The notes: a model not told the origin generated them from the sequence alone. Positions 37,058 through 47,994 are shown, numbered from the stretch's first letter. The stretch: DNA of 64,000 bases from Hyphomicrobiales bacterium (GCA_021775755.1 JAJFHE010000007.1:40442-104441), one strand, 5' to 3'. Numbers and translations: made by a program.

Positions 37058-37764
37058 GCGCCCCCCTCATCGTTGCCGTGCCGAGCAAGGGCCGCCTCAT
37101 GGAAGATACGCTCGGCCTCTTCACCGCTGCCGGCATTGCCGTGTCCAAGACCGGCAGTGATCGCGGTTACAGCGGGCGCATCGAGAAGATGCCCGGCGTC
37201 GAGGTCGCATTTCTGTCGGCCAGCGAGATTGCCGCCCATCTGCGCGACGGTTCGGTGCACATGGGTGTCAGCGGCGAAGACCTGTTGCGCGAAACGGTGC
37301 CCAATATCGAAGAGCGTATCGACATTTCCTGCCGTCTCGGGTTTGGCCGAGCCGATGTCGTTGTCGCCGTGCCGCAGTGCTGGCTCGATGTGCGCACAAT
37401 GAACGATCTCGACGAGGTCAGTGTCGCGTTCTACCGCAATCAGGGTCACCGCTTGCGCGTCGCCACCAAGTATCACGAGCTGACACGCAGGTTTTTCGCC
37501 GACAAAGGCGTGCGCGGATACCGGATTGTCGAAAGCCTGGGCGCTACGGAAGCGGCGCCTGCGGCGGGGACGGCGGAGGTGATCGTCGACATCACCTCCA
37601 CCGGCAGCACCTTGAAAGCCAATCACCTCACCGTGCTCAATGACGGAGTCATCCTTCAAAGCGAAGCGGTTCTGGCAAGTTCGCTGAAGGCGGTTCCCGG
37701 AGATCAGGCGCGTGAGGCGGCGGCCCGGCTTCTGGAACTCATTCGCCACGCCCGCACTCAGTAG
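37054..37764 (+). CDS. hisG: ATP phosphoribosyltransferase catalytic subunit HisG (short form)
   Basis: First enzyme of histidine synthesis (ATP + PRPP to phosphoribosyl-ATP). At 236 residues it is the short form that lacks the regulatory C-terminal domain and depends on HisZ. Motifs: [44 protein letters not shown], and the PRPP loop [16 protein letters not shown]. The overlap with hisZ implies coupled translation and equal subunit supply. Confidence 0.95.
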   Translation: MSAPLIVAVPSKGRLMEDTLGLFTAAGIAVSKTGSDRGYSGRIEKMPGVEVAFLSASEIAAHLRDGSVHMGVSGEDLLRETVPNIEERIDISCRLGFGRADVVVAVPQCWLDVRTMNDLDEVSVAFYRNQGHRLRVATKYHELTRRFFADKGVRGYRIVESLGATEAAPAAGTAEVIVDITSTGSTLKANHLTVLNDGVILQSEAVLASSLKAVPGDQAREAAARLLELIRHARTQ

Positions 37765-37819
37765 CTTGCCATTACCAAAGAGAACGCGTTCAATCGCAAC
37801 GTACTAGCGAGGACTCATC

Positions 37820-38578
37820 ATGGCGATCATTCTGGAAAGCGAAACCCGGTTCGCAAGCGGCGAACGGCACGCGCGCGAGCAGTTGGCGGCGCTCTACCGC
37901 GTGTTCGTACATTTCGGCTGGACGGATCTCACCGACACGCACATTTCGGCGCGTGTTCCAGGTATGCAGGACCAGTATCTCATCAATCCGTACGGTTATC
38001 TGTTTGAGGAAATCACCGCGTCATCGCTTCTGAAAGTAGACTTCGAGGGCAATGTGCTCTCGGGTGACCACCCTTACAATTCCGCCGGCCATCTAATTCA
38101 CACGGCCGTATTGAAGGCGCGCCCGGAAATCGACTTCGTGCTGCACTCCCATACCCGCGCCGGCATTGCCGTGTCGGCCATGAAGGACGGTCTGTTGCCG
38201 ATTTCGCAACATGCCAATGCGGTTCTCGGAACCCTCAACTATCACGACTATCACGACGTAACGGCCGAAAACGCCGCCTGTGAAATGATGGCCCGCGATC
38301 TCGGCGATGCCTACTGCCTGGTGTTGCGCAACCATGGCCTGCTGACCTGTGGCCGCAGCGCTCACGAAGCCTTCGCGTATCACTATTTTCTCGAAATGGC
38401 CTGCAAGGTGCAGGTCGATGTGATGCGCTCGGGCGCTGAAATCGTGACACCGGGCCCTGGAGCAATCGAAGACGTACGGGAGTGGGGCAGGCCGGGCGAG
38501 GCGCCGGGCTGGGGCGGCGTGCACTGGAGCGCGCTGTTGCGCCGGCTTGAGCGCACCGATCCCGACTACAAGACCTGA
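37820..38578 (+). CDS. Class II aldolase/adducin-family protein
   Basis: 252-residue class II aldolase fold (fuculose-phosphate aldolase/RhaD/AraD superfamily). Zinc ligands are visible as FVLHSHTRAG (His pair) and LRNHGLLTCG; the acidic catalytic position is around the DLTDTHISARVPG/FEEITASSLLKV region. Many proteins of this type are annotated only as class II aldolase; some are 3-oxo-tetronate 4-phosphate decarboxylases. GAGGA lies six bases before the ATG. The next gene, for an anchored protein of unknown function, starts 5 nt after it, so they form an operon. Confidence 0.85.
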   Translation: MAIILESETRFASGERHAREQLAALYRVFVHFGWTDLTDTHISARVPGMQDQYLINPYGYLFEEITASSLLKVDFEGNVLSGDHPYNSAGHLIHTAVLKARPEIDFVLHSHTRAGIAVSAMKDGLLPISQHANAVLGTLNYHDYHDVTAENAACEMMARDLGDAYCLVLRNHGLLTCGRSAHEAFAYHYFLEMACKVQVDVMRSGAEIVTPGPGAIEDVREWGRPGEAPGWGGVHWSALLRRLERTDPDYKT

Positions 38579-38583
38579 ACGCC

Positions 38584-39777
38584 ATGGCCGGCGGCATCAG
38601 GCGCTGGTACGCGTGGGGAGTGGTCTCGCTTGTAGTGGTCTGCCTGATCGTGGCCGCGATGATTTTCACCGGTACACGGCGCGACGATCCGAGTTTCTCG
38701 CAGCATCCAGGCTTTGATGCCTATTTTGCCGCCCATCCGCCACGAACGACGCTGCCGTCTCCGGTTGAGCAAGAGCTGCTCAGGCGCCATCGGCCGCACT
38801 TTTTCCTGCCGGGCGGCCACGCCGGTCTCATCGACTTTTACGAGGACTATATTGCTCAAGGTACGCTCTATGATGCGCGCGGCGGCGTGATTTCCCAAAG
38901 CGTCGACCAGGCGCTCCTCAATGCGCACAAGGCAGACCCCGCAATCACTTTCGAACATCGGCAGGCGCCGGACGCGGGGCAATCGCCGACAGTGCTCGCG
39001 CGCATCGACTATGACGATGTCGAATTGGGAGAAGAGGCGGGAAGGTTCACATTCCTCACCTATCACGCGGTGTTCCGGCACTCGGGTCTCGCGGCCGGTC
39101 TGGTATTCTGGCAAACTTGGGCGGCGGCGTTCGCGGGCAATCTGGACGACTGGCATCAACTCGATCACTACACGGCCGCAACGCTCGTGCTGGATGAAAG
39201 CTCAGCACCTGTCGCGTTGATGCTGCAGCAGCACAACTACCAGCGCACCTATCTTCTGGGTGAGGCATACGAACTGCCAGCCGACGGACGGCCCGAAATC
39301 GATGTGGCGATCCGCTCAAACGAGCTTTATCCCCACGCCGGAAGCCGGCGGGAGCACCGCTCGGTGCGCTTCCTCGATCCGGTGTCGTTCAAGTATATGT
39401 TGAACGCCGGACGCCGCCCGTTGCTCGCCGCCGCTGACATAACGGACCCGGCGGAAGAACAAGACTATGCCCTTGCCTTCGTCTCGCCCGACGATGCGTT
39501 CTATACGTTCAAAGGCCGTCTCGGCGCTCGCCGAAGCCTGCCCGGCCGCGACAGTCCGCCGGGCGCCGACTACAACACCCTGCCATGGATGAAACCGCTG
39601 CACCGGCAGTTCCTGCTCGGATACTGGCGGCCCGGCCGCCGTGGCGACGCGGAGCGGCTGAACCTTGCCCTGGAGAGGGACGACTGGCGTGCGGCGTTCA
39701 TGCAGGCACAGTCGGCAGTCCTGGAAACCAATCTGCTTTGCGCCAGGCGCTGGGACAGCAATTGCGCGTTTGAGTGA
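38584..39777 (+). CDS. Membrane-anchored protein of unknown function
   Basis: 397 residues with one N-terminal transmembrane helix (about residues 11-29, WGVVSLVVVCLIVAAMIF) and otherwise soluble, so most of it should be periplasmic. I do not recognise the family with confidence. Distinct segments: HRPHFFLPGGHAGLIDFYED, LTYHAVFRHSGLA, and DDWHQLDHYTAATLVLD followed by VALMLQQHNYQRTYL. The Asp-Asp-Trp...Gln-His-Asn block weakly recalls Vps62-like proteins. A C-terminal WMKPLHRQFLLGYWRPG and two Cys near the end (LLCARRWDSNC) could form a disulphide. Translationally linked to the class II aldolase gene. Confidence 0.7.
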   Translation: MAGGIRRWYAWGVVSLVVVCLIVAAMIFTGTRRDDPSFSQHPGFDAYFAAHPPRTTLPSPVEQELLRRHRPHFFLPGGHAGLIDFYEDYIAQGTLYDARGGVISQSVDQALLNAHKADPAITFEHRQAPDAGQSPTVLARIDYDDVELGEEAGRFTFLTYHAVFRHSGLAAGLVFWQTWAAAFAGNLDDWHQLDHYTAATLVLDESSAPVALMLQQHNYQRTYLLGEAYELPADGRPEIDVAIRSNELYPHAGSRREHRSVRFLDPVSFKYMLNAGRRPLLAAADITDPAEEQDYALAFVSPDDAFYTFKGRLGARRSLPGRDSPPGADYNTLPWMKPLHRQFLLGYWRPGRRGDAERLNLALERDDWRAAFMQAQSAVLETNLLCARRWDSNCAFE

Positions 39778-39792
39778 TGTCGCGGTAGCGAT

Positions 39793-39817
39793 CAACTCGT
39801 CCAGCGGGACCGAGTTG
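39793..39817. terminator. Possible terminator between convergent genes
   Basis: CAACTCG (39793-39799) and CGAGTTG (39811-39817) give a perfect 7-bp stem with an 11-nt loop between the anchored protein gene and the acyltransferase gene. No T-run, so confidence is low. Confidence 0.3.
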
Positions 39818-39843
39818 CTGCTGAGGGCGGTGCTGAACGGACT

Positions 39844-41061
39844 TCAGAAACGAAGGTAGCGGCGGCACTGGGAGAACATCCGCCACAGCGCCGGCGAGGT
39901 CTTGATCGTGGTTTTTGCCTTGAGCGCCAGTTTGAGCCCGGCGACAAATGCCTCGCCCTTGAGCGTCAGCGGCACAACCACATCGCGGCGTTCGACCACT
40001 TCATCGGCCCAGACGTCCTTGTAGGCATCGTCGCCGACGCCGAAATCCAGATAGGTAAATCCGTGCCGTGCCAGATGTTCCATGGTGCGGCGCAGAAGCA
40101 GGCGGCCCGGCCCCCAGCGTTCCCATTCTCCCGATGACATCGACAGGATCAGCCCGTGGAATTCGCCGCCGTGAACGGCGCCGAAATTGATTGCGAGAGT
40201 TTGGCCGCCGCAATCCACCGCTGACATGAAAATGCCGCGGTCGCCGATCCATTTGCCCGTGCCGGCAAGCGTGTCGTAAAAGTTGCGTACACCGGGTTGG
40301 CGTGTGAAATCGGGGCGGCCCTGGGCCCGCAGGCGCTGCGATTTCTGCTGCAGCATCGTTTCCAGCAGCGCTCGGCGCTCCTCCGCCGACACCGCAACTC
40401 TGAAACGAAGGTCTCCGAATTCGGCCAGCCGGCGTTCGCAGCGGCGGTCGTTACGGATCTGTTTGGTGGAAACCTTGGCGGTGTAGAGATGATCCCACTC
40501 CGCATCCATGCGAAATCTGTAGGAGTGGCAGCCACAGCTCATGTAGGGCAGGTGGCCCAGCGGATTTGCCGCTTCGGCTTCGAAGGCGGGCAGGCCGTAG
40601 CCGATCAGCGCGTCCGCTTTTGGGAGCGCATCGAAAATGCGTTGCCAGAAGGTAGCAGCATTGTCTGCGGTCACGAGCGCGCGGCAGTCGTTGGAAAACA
40701 GGCCGGAATGATAGGGTGCGTGCGTCGCGCCGGGCCACATCAAAAGCGAGAACGGCCCGCGTTTGACGCGCACCAGCGGCAGAAGAAAGAGAGGGGTACC
40801 GCCTTCCGTCCGCCCGGTAACGATGACCGGTTCGCAATCGGCTTCGGCACACATGGCGTCATACCACGCGGTGCTCCAGGCGCGGTCGCCGAATGGCGTT
40901 GTTGCAAACGGCTCAAGCGCCTTCCAGTCGGCCGAAACCGCTTGCGGGTCGTCGGTTACGGATATCTGCATGCCCGTGAGGCGCGCGGTACTCGGTGCGA
41001 CAATTGCCTCGCTGTTCAGGTCAGGTGCCGGGACCTGCCGTTTAACCGTCGTGATCATCAT
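39844..41061 (-). CDS. CelD/BcsL-type GNAT acyltransferase
   Basis: 405 residues from the ATG at 41061; the open frame extends to 41139 without plausible coding character. Double GNAT-like fold seen in CelD/BcsL and FemAB-like proteins. Segments: LEPFATTPFGDRAWSTAWYD, LFLLPLVRVKRGPFSLLMWP, RNDRRCERRLAEFGDLRFRV, QTLAINFGAVHGGEFHGLIL, and the C-terminal YLDFGVGDDAYKDVWAD, which is typical of the family. Such proteins are linked to cell-envelope or exopolysaccharide modification, but the acceptor is unknown. No signal peptide. Confidence 0.82.
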   Translation of the reverse strand: MMITTVKRQVPAPDLNSEAIVAPSTARLTGMQISVTDDPQAVSADWKALEPFATTPFGDRAWSTAWYDAMCAEADCEPVIVTGRTEGGTPLFLLPLVRVKRGPFSLLMWPGATHAPYHSGLFSNDCRALVTADNAATFWQRIFDALPKADALIGYGLPAFEAEAANPLGHLPYMSCGCHSYRFRMDAEWDHLYTAKVSTKQIRNDRRCERRLAEFGDLRFRVAVSAEERRALLETMLQQKSQRLRAQGRPDFTRQPGVRNFYDTLAGTGKWIGDRGIFMSAVDCGGQTLAINFGAVHGGEFHGLILSMSSGEWERWGPGRLLLRRTMEHLARHGFTYLDFGVGDDAYKDVWADEVVERRDVVVPLTLKGEAFVAGLKLALKAKTTIKTSPALWRMFSQCRRYLRF

Positions 41062-41215
41062 ACTCTGCCCAAAGTGCCCGCATGCTGATGTGGTACACCG
41101 CATGTCTCGATTGTGCGGTACCATGCAAGATCTGTACACGCACTAGAGTATGCTCTCAAAAACGTGAGGGCAGGGTTAACGACGCGAGAGGTGATTGGGT
41201 AAGCGACTGTTCTGG

Positions 41216-41249
41216 CAAAGAAAAAGGGGCCACCCGAAGGCAGCCCCTT
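41216..41249 (-). terminator. Intrinsic terminator of groESL
   Basis: Read on the minus strand: AAGGGGCTGCC, loop TTCG, GGTGGCCCCTT, then TTTCTTT. The 11-bp stem pairs fully with two G-U wobbles and a UUCG tetraloop. It starts about 27 bp after the groEL stop. Confidence 0.9.
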
Positions 41250-41275
41250 GGTCGTATCTTGTGAGCCGGGCCGGC

Positions 41276-42931
<1,656 letters not shown>

Positions 42932-42966
42932 CTACTCCTGGTAATAACGTGTTGATCGGCAGGCCT

Positions 42967-43257
42967 TCAGCCTTCGACGATTCCCATAATGTCGGACTCT
43001 TTCATGATCAAAAGCTCATCGCCGTTGATCTTGACTTCCGTGCCCGACCACTTGCCAAACAGGATCTTGTCACCCTTGCTGACGTCGAGAGGGAGGACGG
43101 AACCGTCTTCGCTTTTAATGCCGGTGCCGATTTCAAGGACTTCGCCTTGCATCGGCTTTTCCTGCGCTGTGTCTGGAATGATGATGCCACCAGCTGTCGT
43201 GGTGTCTTCCTCAAGCCGGCGCACCAATACGCGGTCATGCAGAGGACGAAACTTCAT
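42967..43257 (-). CDS. groES: Co-chaperonin GroES (Hsp10)
   Basis: Lid of the GroEL chamber, 96 residues from the ATG at 43257 (GAGGAGAAGTG upstream). The frame is open to 43383, but the extra residues would cross the CIRCE operator. Motifs: [37 protein letters not shown] (mobile loop), and [17 protein letters not shown]. Heat-shock regulation is indicated by CIRCE upstream. Confidence 0.97.
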   Translation of the reverse strand: MKFRPLHDRVLVRRLEEDTTTAGGIIIPDTAQEKPMQGEVLEIGTGIKSEDGSVLPLDVSKGDKILFGKWSGTEVKINGDELLIMKESDIMGIVEG

Positions 43258-43349
43258 GCTCACTTCTCCTCGAAGATTTGGTCTGATTGAATTATCCGAG
43301 TGGGTCCCCCGGGGCTCCAGCCTCATGCCGGAACGCTCCGAGAGCGTTG

Positions 43350-43376
43350 TTAGCACTCTCAACAGATGAGTGCTAG
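43350..43376 (-). promoter_or_regulatory. CIRCE operator (HrcA binding site)
   Basis: TTAGCACTC, 9-nt spacer, GAGTGCTAG: one mismatch to the CIRCE consensus TTAGCACTC-N9-GAGTGCTAA. It lies 93 bp upstream of the groES ATG, the expected place, and implies repression of groESL by HrcA, which is not encoded in the window. Confidence 0.95.
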
Positions 43377-43545
43377 CAGTCACGGGTGGAGATACGCACT
43401 GATAGGCGAGTTGTCAAGTGCAGCACAGCGATTACGGCGCAAATGGTTACCGCGCGAATGTCGCACGGCAGCGCCAGCAAATGGCGCTTGAACTGCCGGG
43501 CATTGCTCACCAAACTGCGCCGGCAACAATCTGGAGGGCCCGCGC

Positions 43546-44835
43546 GTGGCAGTGGATCGCAAACTGAGAGACAAGATAAATAAATCCGTAGCCGACGGTT
43601 TCGCGGACCAGGTCACTTTTACGCAAGATCTGGTCCGGTTTCCCTCGACCCGCAGAAACGAACACACCGCACAGGACTTCATGGCGCGTGCGATGCGTGA
43701 ACGGGGGCTGGATCTCGACCGTTTTCACATCGACCATGGGGCGATTGCGCGCCATCCGGGCGGATCGCCCATATCCGCGCAGCATTCGCAGGCGCCCATC
43801 AATGTCGGCATCCACCGCCCGCGCGCCGAAACCGGCCGCTCGCTCATACTCCAGGGTCATGTCGATGTGGTGCCAACGGGCCCGGAAGATATGTGGAGCA
43901 CGCCGCCCTTCGATCCGGTCATCAAGAACGGCTGGATGCACGGGCGCGGTGCCGGCGATATGAAGGCCGGCGTTGTCGCCAATCTTTTTGCGTTCGATGC
44001 GTTACGGCGCCTCGGCCTGCAGCCGGCGGCAACCTTGTACATGCAGACCGTTGTCGAGGAGGAATCGACCGGTAACGGCGCGTTGATGACCCATTTGCGG
44101 GGCTACCGCGCAGATGCCGCACTGGTGCCTGAACCGATGGGGGAAAGCCTGACGCGGGCGAATGTCGGTGTCTTGTGGTTTCAGTTCGAAGTGCGGGGAC
44201 GTCCGGTACACGTCGCCCATATGGGCGAGGGGGCAAATGCCATTGACGCGGCCTATCGTGTGGTCGGCGGCTTGCGTGAACTGGAGAAGAAATGGAACGA
44301 AACCGTTCCGGAGAACCAGTGGTTCGCCGAAACGGACCACCCCCTCAATCTCAATGTCGGACGCATCGAAGGCGGCGACTGGGCCTCATCGGTGCCCGCC
44401 TGGTGCCGCGTGGATTGCAGAATATCCATTCTGCCCGGCACGGCGGCCGAGGATGCCATGCGCGAAGTTGAGGCGTGTCTATCGGATCTCGCGCGCGCCG
44501 ACCCGTTTCTCGCAAACAACCCGCCAACTCTCACCTTCAACGGTTTTACCGCGGAAGGATATGTGTTGGCGCCGGGCTCGGATGCCGAAGCGGTGCTGGC
44601 TGAAATCCACCAGCAGGTGATGGGCAAACCGCTGGAGACGCACGCTGCCACGGCCTATCTCGATTCCAGGGTCTATGCCCTCTATGACGGGATTCCGGCG
44701 CTGAATTACGGGCCGCTGGCGGAAAGCATTCACGGTGTGGACGAAAGAGTGGAACTTGCATCCGTGCAGCGCATCACCGAGGCGATCGCCCTGTTTATTG
44801 CAGAGTGGTGCGGTGTGGAGAGTGCCGAAGAATAG
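43546..44835 (+). CDS. M20-family deacylase (ArgE/DapE type)
   Basis: Zinc-dependent amidohydrolase of 429 residues, GTG start with GGAGGG seven bases upstream. Zinc ligands and catalytic residues are visible: LILQGHVDVVPTG (His, Asp), WMHGRGAGDMKAG (bridging Asp), VVEEESTGN (catalytic Glu and ligand Glu), ALVPEPMG, and a late His in AESIHGVDERV. A dimerisation insert lies between about residues 210 and 330. Acetylornithine deacetylase, succinyl-diaminopimelate desuccinylase and other N-acyl amino acid hydrolases share this pattern. It converges with the sigma-54 activator gene, leaving only 9 bp. Confidence 0.88.
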   Translation: MAVDRKLRDKINKSVADGFADQVTFTQDLVRFPSTRRNEHTAQDFMARAMRERGLDLDRFHIDHGAIARHPGGSPISAQHSQAPINVGIHRPRAETGRSLILQGHVDVVPTGPEDMWSTPPFDPVIKNGWMHGRGAGDMKAGVVANLFAFDALRRLGLQPAATLYMQTVVEEESTGNGALMTHLRGYRADAALVPEPMGESLTRANVGVLWFQFEVRGRPVHVAHMGEGANAIDAAYRVVGGLRELEKKWNETVPENQWFAETDHPLNLNVGRIEGGDWASSVPAWCRVDCRISILPGTAAEDAMREVEACLSDLARADPFLANNPPTLTFNGFTAEGYVLAPGSDAEAVLAEIHQQVMGKPLETHAATAYLDSRVYALYDGIPALNYGPLAESIHGVDERVELASVQRITEAIALFIAEWCGVESAEE

Positions 44836-44844
44836 GATGCGGGC

Positions 44845-46290
44845 TCACGCCGCACCCGCCTGCGTCCAGGTATTGCGCTTGCGGTAGATCGTTGACGGGC
44901 TGATTTCAAGGTGCGCGGCGGCCGCTCCGATGTTGCCGTCGCAAATCATAATGGCGCGCTCGATGATGTCCTGCTCCTGCTGCCACAGGGGCTTGAGCAC
45001 GGCTTCCGCCATGTCCTCGCCGCGGTCTAATATGCGCCGATTGCCGCAGCCGCGAGGAACCACAGCGCCGCCATCGATGTGGGAGCCGAGCGCTAGGCGT
45101 CCGACCGGCAGCGGTATCATCTCCGATGTCACCCGTTCGCCGTCGTTCATTACCACGATATTGCGGATGGTGTTGAGCAACTGGCGGACATTGCCGGGCC
45201 ATGAATAGGTCAGCAGCATGCGTTCCGCATCGAGCTCGAAGGTTGCGAACTGTTTTCCCTCGTCGCGGGCGAAACGGTGCAGCGCATCGCGGGCGATGGA
45301 AAGGATGTCCTTGCCGCGCGTGCGCAGCGGCGGCAGATCGATCGGCAGAACATGCAGTCTGTAAAAGAGATCGGCACGGAATTCGCCCGCCTCGACCGCA
45401 TCCTGCGGGTCTTTGTTGGTGGCGCATACAAATCGCACGTCGACTTTCTGCAGCTTCGAGCCACCAACGCGCATGAACTGGCCGGTCTGGATGAAACGCA
45501 ACAGCTTGGCCTGAAGCGCCAGATCCATTTCGCAAATTTCATCGAGGAACAACGTGCCGCCGTCGGCGATTTCGGCAGCGCCCCGGCGCATCTCGTGCGC
45601 TCCCGTGAAAGCGCCCCTTTCGTGGCCGAAAATCTCGCTTTCCATCAGTTCGCGCGGAATGGCGCTGCAGTTGATCGATATCATCGGACCGCTCGCGCGG
45701 CGGCTGAGCTGGTGCACGGCCTCCGCGCAGAGCTCTTTGCCGGTTCCGCTTTCGCCATGCAGGAACACGGTGGCGTTTGACGGTGCGGCCTGCTCCAGGC
45801 GCACGTACATGCGTTCCATGGCCGTGCATGCCCCGATCATGCCGGCGGGTCCGTCTGCGGAATGCGCCGGTGCGGCCGCGGCGCATTTGGCGGAAGGCCC
45901 GGCAAACCGTGCAAGAGAGGCGCGCAGTTGCGCCTCGGAGACGGGACGCACGAGGATGTCGGCGGCGCCGCAGCGCATGAGTTCAATGGCGCCATTCAGC
46001 GAGCCTGCGTCGGTGACAACGATGATCGCGGCATGGGACTGACGCGCGGACAGGAGGCGTATGAGCCGGCCGGGGTCTGCTTCGTCGGCGCCGATGGAAA
46101 GAACGATCGTGTCGAACCGGTCGCGTTCGCAAAGATTGATGGCCTCGTCCATACCGTCTATCGCCAGTGAGCCGCCGACGCCCTCGCAGCACCGCGCGAT
46201 AAACGGCAAATGGCGGCGCGCACAGCCGGGCCGCGTCTCGACGATCAGAATACTGGCAGGTTCACAAGAAGTGACTTCTTGGTTTTTCAC
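44845..46290 (-). CDS. Sigma-54-dependent activator with degenerate receiver domain
   Basis: NtrC-family activator, 481 residues, GTG start with AGGGG upstream. Residues 12-130 have the receiver fold, but the phospho-acceptor Asp is S65 (TIVLSIGADE), the acidic pair is E18-T19, and the conserved Lys is R115. It therefore probably cannot be phosphorylated in the usual way. The AAA+ domain is intact: Walker A G179-ESGTGKE, GAFTGA at 226-231 (contacts sigma-54), Walker B LFLDE. A Fis-type helix-turn-helix ends the protein (GNIGAAAAHLEISPSTIYRK). Divergent from an aminotransferase gene, which it might control. Confidence 0.92.
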   Translation of the reverse strand: MKNQEVTSCEPASILIVETRPGCARRHLPFIARCCEGVGGSLAIDGMDEAINLCERDRFDTIVLSIGADEADPGRLIRLLSARQSHAAIIVVTDAGSLNGAIELMRCGAADILVRPVSEAQLRASLARFAGPSAKCAAAAPAHSADGPAGMIGACTAMERMYVRLEQAAPSNATVFLHGESGTGKELCAEAVHQLSRRASGPMISINCSAIPRELMESEIFGHERGAFTGAHEMRRGAAEIADGGTLFLDEICEMDLALQAKLLRFIQTGQFMRVGGSKLQKVDVRFVCATNKDPQDAVEAGEFRADLFYRLHVLPIDLPPLRTRGKDILSIARDALHRFARDEGKQFATFELDAERMLLTYSWPGNVRQLLNTIRNIVVMNDGERVTSEMIPLPVGRLALGSHIDGGAVVPRGCGNRRILDRGEDMAEAVLKPLWQQEQDIIERAIMICDGNIGAAAAHLEISPSTIYRKRNTWTQAGAA

Positions 46291-46330
46291 GCGTCGACCC
46301 CTCTTCGCGTTTTTCGACTATGGGAGGCTT

Positions 46331-46368
46331 CCCTGTTGACGAACCTGCTTATTATTGTGGAAACAGGG
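46331..46368. promoter_or_regulatory. Inverted repeat in the activator/aminotransferase divergent region
   Basis: CCCTGTT (46331-46337) and AACAGGG (46362-46368) are perfect inverted half-sites separated by 24 bp, in the 208-bp gap between the sigma-54 activator and the aminotransferase. Could be a regulator site. I found no convincing sigma-54 promoter (GG-N10-GC) here. Confidence 0.3.
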
Positions 46369-46498
46369 TAAATATTCCCTTAGCGTCGCAACAAACGGAG
46401 CGAACCTGCGGCGTCTGCCGGGTGTATATCCGCGAACAAGGCGTTGCGATCACGGTCAGCACTGCAAGCAAACAGTCACTTTGAGAAGGAATGGCGTT

Positions 46499-47848
46499 AT
46501 GTCCGAGGCTCATCAGATGATTCCCGATTGGGAACCCACACCGAACAATCTTGAATCTCACTGGATCCCGTTTACGCCCAACCGCAGCTTCAAGGCGCGG
46601 CCGCGCCTGATCGCGCGTGCTAAGGATATGCACTACTTCTCCATTGACGGCCGCCCGGTGATCGACGCCACGGCGGGACTGTGGTGTTCGAATGCAGGCC
46701 ATTGCCGCGACCGCATCGTAGAGGCCATTCAGACTCAGGCGGCGGAGCTCGATTTTGCACCGAGTTTCCAGTTCGGTCATCCCAAGGTCTTCGAGCTTGC
46801 CTCCCGGCTCACCTTGATGGCACCCGGCGACCTCAACTACGCCTTTTTCACCAATTCGGGATCTGAGGCAGGCGACACGGCGTTGAAAATCGCGCTCGCC
46901 TACCACAACGTCAAGGGTCAGGCCTCGCGCACCCGACTCATCGGACGCGAGCGCGGCTACCACGGTGTCGGTTTCGGCGGCATCTCGGTTGGCGGCATGG
47001 CGCCCAACCGCAAATTCTACGGCTCGCTTCTCGCCGGCGCCGATCACCTGCCCCATACCTATAACCGCGAGGAGCAGGCGTTTACGCGCGGCGAACCGGA
47101 GTGGGGCGGTCATCTTGCAGATGAGCTGGAGCGGTTGGTCGCCCTGCACGATGCATCGACCATTGCCTCGGTCATCGTTGAGCCGATGGCGGGATCGACC
47201 GGCGTTCTGCCGCCGCCGAAAGGATATCTGAAGCGTCTGCGCGAGATTTGCGACAAGCACGGTATTCTTTTGATCTTCGATGAAGTCATCACGGGCTTCG
47301 GCCGTCTCGGATTTGCCTTCGCGGCTGAGCGCTACGGCGTTGTTCCTGACATGATCACCTTCGCCAAGGGCGTCACCAGCGGTGCCATTCCGTTGGGTGG
47401 CGTTCTGGTGCGCGATCATGTCTACGACGCCTTCATGAACGGTCCAGATCACGCAATCGAACTGTTTCACGGCTATACCTATTCCGGCCATCCGATCGCC
47501 GCTGCGGCGGCGCTGGGTTCACTCGATACCTATCAGGAAGAGGGGCTGTTTGAGCGCGCGAAGAAGCTGGAAGAGCCGTGGGCCGATGCGTTCCACTCGC
47601 TCAAGGGCGAACCGAATGTTGCGGACATCCGCACGCTCGGACTGGTTGGCGCAATCGATATGCATCCCATCGAGGGAACGCCGGGCCTGCGTGGGTACAA
47701 AGCTATGGAAACCGCGTTCCACGACCACAACATCATGATCCGCATCACCGCCGACACGATTGCGGTCTCGCCGCCGCTGATAATTTCTGAAGATCAGATC
47801 GGTGAAATCGTCGACAAGATCAAAAAGGTGTTGAAAGCGGTTGCCTGA
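46499..47848 (+). CDS. Class III aminotransferase (omega-amino acid:pyruvate type)
   Basis: PLP enzyme of 449 residues from the ATG at 46499 (AGAAGGA upstream; a longer frame to 46355 is non-coding in character). Sequence features of the beta-alanine/omega-amino acid-pyruvate group: SHWIPFTPNRSFKARPRL, DATAGLWCSNAGHCRD, FFTNSGSEAGDTALKIAL, YHGVGFGGISVGGMAPNR, LIFDEVITGFGRLG and FAKGVTSGAIPLGGV with the Schiff-base Lys. It likely moves an amino group from a terminal amine to pyruvate. The neighbouring activator suggests nitrogen- or substrate-dependent control. Confidence 0.9.
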   Translation: MSEAHQMIPDWEPTPNNLESHWIPFTPNRSFKARPRLIARAKDMHYFSIDGRPVIDATAGLWCSNAGHCRDRIVEAIQTQAAELDFAPSFQFGHPKVFELASRLTLMAPGDLNYAFFTNSGSEAGDTALKIALAYHNVKGQASRTRLIGRERGYHGVGFGGISVGGMAPNRKFYGSLLAGADHLPHTYNREEQAFTRGEPEWGGHLADELERLVALHDASTIASVIVEPMAGSTGVLPPPKGYLKRLREICDKHGILLIFDEVITGFGRLGFAFAAERYGVVPDMITFAKGVTSGAIPLGGVLVRDHVYDAFMNGPDHAIELFHGYTYSGHPIAAAAALGSLDTYQEEGLFERAKKLEEPWADAFHSLKGEPNVADIRTLGLVGAIDMHPIEGTPGLRGYKAMETAFHDHNIMIRITADTIAVSPPLIISEDQIGEIVDKIKKVLKAVA

Positions 47849-47860
47849 CCGTCCTGCGGA

Positions 47861-47889
47861 TGCGCCCGGGCCTCGCCGGTTCGGGCGCA
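47861..47889 (+). terminator. Hairpin after the aminotransferase gene
   Basis: TGCGCCCG (47861-47868) and CGGGCGCA (47882-47889) pair perfectly, 13 bp after the stop codon. There is no T-run, so termination is uncertain. Confidence 0.45.
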
Positions 47890-47900
47890 ATCGGATATGG

Positions 47901-47915
47901 TTAACGAATCGTTTA
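47901..47915. promoter_or_regulatory. CtrA-box-like site upstream of the TipF-like gene
   Basis: TTAACGAATCGTTTA has TTAA-N7-TTTA, one mismatch to the CtrA consensus TTAA-N7-TTAA. It lies about 80-95 bp before the start of a flagellar-type gene, a plausible promoter position. Confidence 0.45.
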
Positions 47916-47994
47916 TGAATGATCGACGATCATGGGCGTTGGCGCGCGCGTGGCCGGGTCTCCTGGAACGCGCGCCATGGGCAAGGATAGGCGG

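Noticed and set aside
46291..46498. Sigma-54 promoter (GG-N10-GC) before the aminotransferase gene
   Set aside because: The nearest candidate (GGTCAGCACTGCAAGC) has wrong spacing, so I do not annotate it although the divergent regulator is a sigma-54 activator.
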